From the NCBI GenBank assembly GCA_018105865.1, contig CM030842.1, positions 16,607,467 to 16,671,466 on the forward strand: 64,000 bases of DNA. Direction: 5' to 3'. Below, one piece after another: positions 35,739-64,000 of the stretch (positions within the stretch are counted from its first letter, which is position 1; every line of letters begins with the position of its first letter). This DNA is from Metaphire vulgaris. Taxonomy: Eukaryota > Annelida > Clitellata > Crassiclitellata > Megascolecidae. The translations under genes and the position numbers were made by a program. The notes beneath the pieces were generated by a model. The model had not been told where the DNA came from and made no database searches. It saw nothing but the letters and a program-made list of their open reading frames with translations.

Positions 35739-37689
35739 CTTAGAGGGCCCCTTAAGAATATAAAAGTCTCTACGCTAGCTTTACCCCGACCGCCCCCCCC
35801 CCACAACCTAAAAACTTAATGCAATCTATTTTTGATTTTTAATACGGTTCAACTGTTACAAATGAACATCATACATTCAGTCGAACGGAACAAAACACGT
35901 TGATTAAATAACAAATATAAACTTCATCAAAATGATCAACTCTGCACGAATAGAAGTTCTATAACGTGAGTGGAAAACATAATTCAAAATAAATTTGGTG
36001 ACGGTGGCAAGAGAAAAAAATGCCCGAAACACCCAAGCATCATGTCTCTACCCCCCAAAAATGTTTATTTAACTGGAATGGTCTGTGAATTTAACCCACG
36101 CTGTTTGAGGCGGTCCAAAAATTTGATTTGATTCCAGGCCGGTCAGCCCCCCTCAGTGGAGGTCGAAATTGGGCATATGGAAGACTGGAAGTAGTGCAGC
36201 ACCCCCCACTGCTTTCTGGATATTAAGACATGTTTGCGTCCCCGTTTCACGACAATCAATGCTACTGTATTAGGCCTAAATCATGGCTGCATCTATAATC
36301 CACACTCGAGATCACTAAAGGCCGGTCACGTGACAAAATATTTACCATAACATTAATAATACAATACCAGCTAATTATATATTTCGTGATTGCGTGACTA
36401 AGAAGCTATCTCTATAAACCTAAAACTCAGTTACTATCAGTCGACAAGAAAGTCTAGGCCTGCTAAATCAGTTTTTGCTTTTAAAAAACCAAGTCGAATC
36501 GAAATCGCTAGCTAATTAGTGTAATTGAACTACGATAGCTTTCACACGCTTTGTTAACAGACATCTGGACATAATACTGTACAAACCAAAGTCTAAGACG
36601 AACAGTTTTATAGAATTGTTAGTTTTATTTACAGTAAATACGATTACTTTACTCGTAATTCAAGTGCAATTGTATAACACAGGCACAGTTCACATGTAGC
36701 CCAGATCCACGCAGAAGTTGATATTCAGTTCACATATTTAAGTTAAGACTGGATGGCTTTGATAATAAACTTCTCAACATTGAACCGTTTTAAAATTTCA
36801 TATCCAAACAAATTAACTTATAATGCACTTTTCTGCTATACGTCACATTGCACTGTTGAATGAGAAGTCAAATTCTCCTCTCCCCCACCCACCCCCAATG
36901 AGTGACTTCAAAATCTGAAGACGTCTGCTTAAAGCCTGCGATGCCCCCAAACGGATGGAAACGAAGATATAGGCTAACGACATAATCAGATTCAAAGAAA
37001 TCCTAATTTTACTCATTCAAGTCTGTGAACACTAAAGTATGCTTTTCGTAAATACTTTGATTCATTGGGATTTGCACATAACCGTGGGAAAATGTGTGAG
37101 GGGTAGGTAGCATGATCAAAGAGAATACGTGAATGTGCAAACAACTCCTCGACGATCCAATTTTTTGAAAATGTCGACGTGCAGGCCTGCCGAGAAAAAT
37201 TCCGGGCCCCTGTGCAGATAAAAATTCCTTGACGACCTTTTTTTTAGCTGACGACCTTTTTTTGCTTATCAACCTTTTCACGCCGGGCCCCCCTTTTCCT
37301 CGCCGGGCCCCCTCTACTTTAGTGTTATTATCCATATTGTTTTTAATTATACGTATTCATCATGGGCCCGCCCCTCCCCTCGACCGCCGGATCCCTGTGC
37401 AGTTGCCCCTCTCGGCGGCCCAGTCCTAAGGTACATAAGCACAACTGCAGAGTTGCATGCACATCGTGGAATTCTGGTTTATCAAACCCCAAAGCCTTCG
37501 GGGCGGGGGGAAGGGGGCTACTTGTTTTTATAATAGAACACGACTTAACTGTACACACAATTACGAGTAATAATCGAAGAGATACAGTGTAACTGCAAGC
37601 ACAGACATTAAATAGTACACAGAGAATATTATTTGTACAAACTTTTAAAGAAACAACTGGTAATAGCAGTGCATTCAGAACAACAGCAG
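35739..37689. other. Spacer without recognised gene
   Basis: Mostly unique AT-rich sequence. Around 37,170-37,320 lies a fragment related to the MITE interiors at 46.2 and 47.2 kb (GCCGGGCCCC, TTTTTGCTTATCAAC). A 108-codon minus-strand frame over it is not conserved-looking. Confidence 0.45.
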
Positions 37690-38000
37690 CAGTGGCGGTT
37701 CCAGAATTTCTTGGTGGGGGTAAAATTAATTCATAGGAAGTTGGTGGGGGGATGAAAAGTGAAGGAAAAATCAATAAAAACTTTGTCGAAAAATGGCTGA
37801 GAAAAGGAATTTTTCCCCTCTAATCTTACTACACTTTTACCCAGAAATAGGCTGACAAGCAAAAAAGATCATCCGCAGTTTTTCCCCGTAGACTTACTAG
37901 ACTGTTACCAAAAATAGGTTTCATAAGCAAAAAGTAAGAAATCAAGAAGTCCGGTGGGGGGATGCATCCCCACTCATCCCCCCACGTGAAACCGCCGCTG
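37690..38000. mobile_element. hAT-like element, CAGTGGCGGTTCCA family
   Basis: 311 bp, ends CAGTGGCGGTTCCAGAATTT and GAAACCGCCGCTG, flanks AACAGCAG / AACAGCAA. Contains GACAAGCAAAAAAGATCATC. Confidence 0.9.
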
Positions 38001-38091
38001 AACAGCAAGACATGTAATTGAACTCCTCAAAAAAAATTCATCAGCAGATTACGAACTCTAGTTCCGATCATCAAAATCGTCTACGATTTGA

Positions 38092-38152
<61 letters not shown>

Positions 38153-38219
38153 GTCTTGAACATCCGACGGCGACAGATCACAAACGTTGGAAACGCCACA
38201 GAATATTATTGTTTTTGCC

Positions 38220-38438
38220 CAGTGTTTATTCTAGGCCTGTTTCTTTTTTCTGGGGGAGGGGGAGAATTCCCCCTCCCAAAGTTTTAAAATTCCCCCTCCC
38301 AAAAGTGTATATGTTGGCTTGCGGTGGAAATTACCCCCTCCCCCCCCCAAAAAAAAGCGTGGAGAGACAAATCTTGTCCATCCCAAACAGTTTTTCAAAC
38401 TCCCTCCCCCAATGTCAAGGTGGCTAGAATAAGCACTG
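38220..38438. mobile_element. hAT-like MITE, CAGTGTTTATTCTAGGCC family
   Basis: 219 bp, ends CAGTGTTTATTCTAGGCC and GGCTAGAATAAGCACTG, flanked by GTTTTTGCC on both sides. Confidence 0.9.
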
Positions 38439-38574
38439 GTTTTTGCCGTAATGCTATTTCGACACACAATTAAGCAGAACTACGACAGATGCAAAATTCT
38501 CAACATCATAAATACGAGTCTATCATTGATATAACAAAGTGAGAGAAATCACAAAACATCGTTTGGAATGATTC

Positions 38575-64000
<25,426 letters not shown>

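Noticed and set aside
37009..37335. 108-codon minus-strand frame (start MDNNTKVEGARR)
   Set aside because: Its first half reads through a repeat fragment shared with MITEs; no acceptor or homology supports it as the receptor tail or MFSD14 exon 1.

Overview
This is a window of animal nuclear DNA. It has long introns, GT-AG splice sites, many miniature DNA transposons, LINE remnants and very abundant (AAT)n/(TAC)n microsatellites. No bacterial or viral gene is visible. The two genes, the frequent AGGCCTA-type words and the hAT/LINE mix fit a marine invertebrate, perhaps a deuterostome (echinoderm, hemichordate or amphioxus). The taxon is inference, not proven.

Two multi-exon genes lie on the minus strand. 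(1) 19,632-30,114 holds twelve exons of an MFSD14 (HIAT1) major-facilitator transporter, coding exons 2-13. They join in frame for 477 codons including the stop. Only the short N-terminal exon was not found. (2) 38,575-62,608 holds eighteen exons of a large modular single-pass membrane protein resembling the SVEP1 / HYR-sushi family. The order from the N-terminal side is HYR, sushi, sushi, HYR, sushi, unknown domain, GCC2_GCC3-type Cys-rich repeat, EGF, EGF, TSP1, sushi-like, unknown domain again, GCC2_GCC3 again, juxtamembrane segment, transmembrane helix and short basic tail. All exons join for 1,080 codons without a stop. The 5' end lies to the right of the window. The sushi / unknown domain / GCC2_GCC3 block is present twice, and both unknown domains carry a candidate furin site.

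Layout: 1-10.7 kb is repeat-rich with no gene beyond a decayed LINE reverse transcriptase (about 2.0-3.1 kb). 10.7-17.2 kb is a satellite of about 334 bp with about 18 copies, bounded on both sides by the same hAT-type MITE. 17.2-19.6 kb is MITEs and the MFSD14 3' flank. 19.6-30.1 kb is MFSD14, whose introns carry a 3x162-bp repeat, a 1.2-kb TTTTTAGGG-like minisatellite and a 3x126-bp repeat that copies a splice donor. 30.1-38.5 kb is the 5' side of MFSD14 plus spacer. 38.5-62.6 kb is the modular receptor-like gene, whose introns contain a MITE-bounded dimer (46.1-47.4 kb) and a MITE-bounded satellite of about 203 bp (58.0-62.2 kb). 62.6-64.0 kb is intron or flank.

The most unusual observation is a shared architecture. 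Three unrelated tandem arrays in this window are each enclosed by two direct copies of one hAT-like MITE. In each case the two inward flanks match the 8-bp target duplication of a single MITE insertion into the array monomer. This points to hAT-mediated macrotransposition of satellite segments, or to integration of satellite circles by recombination at MITEs.
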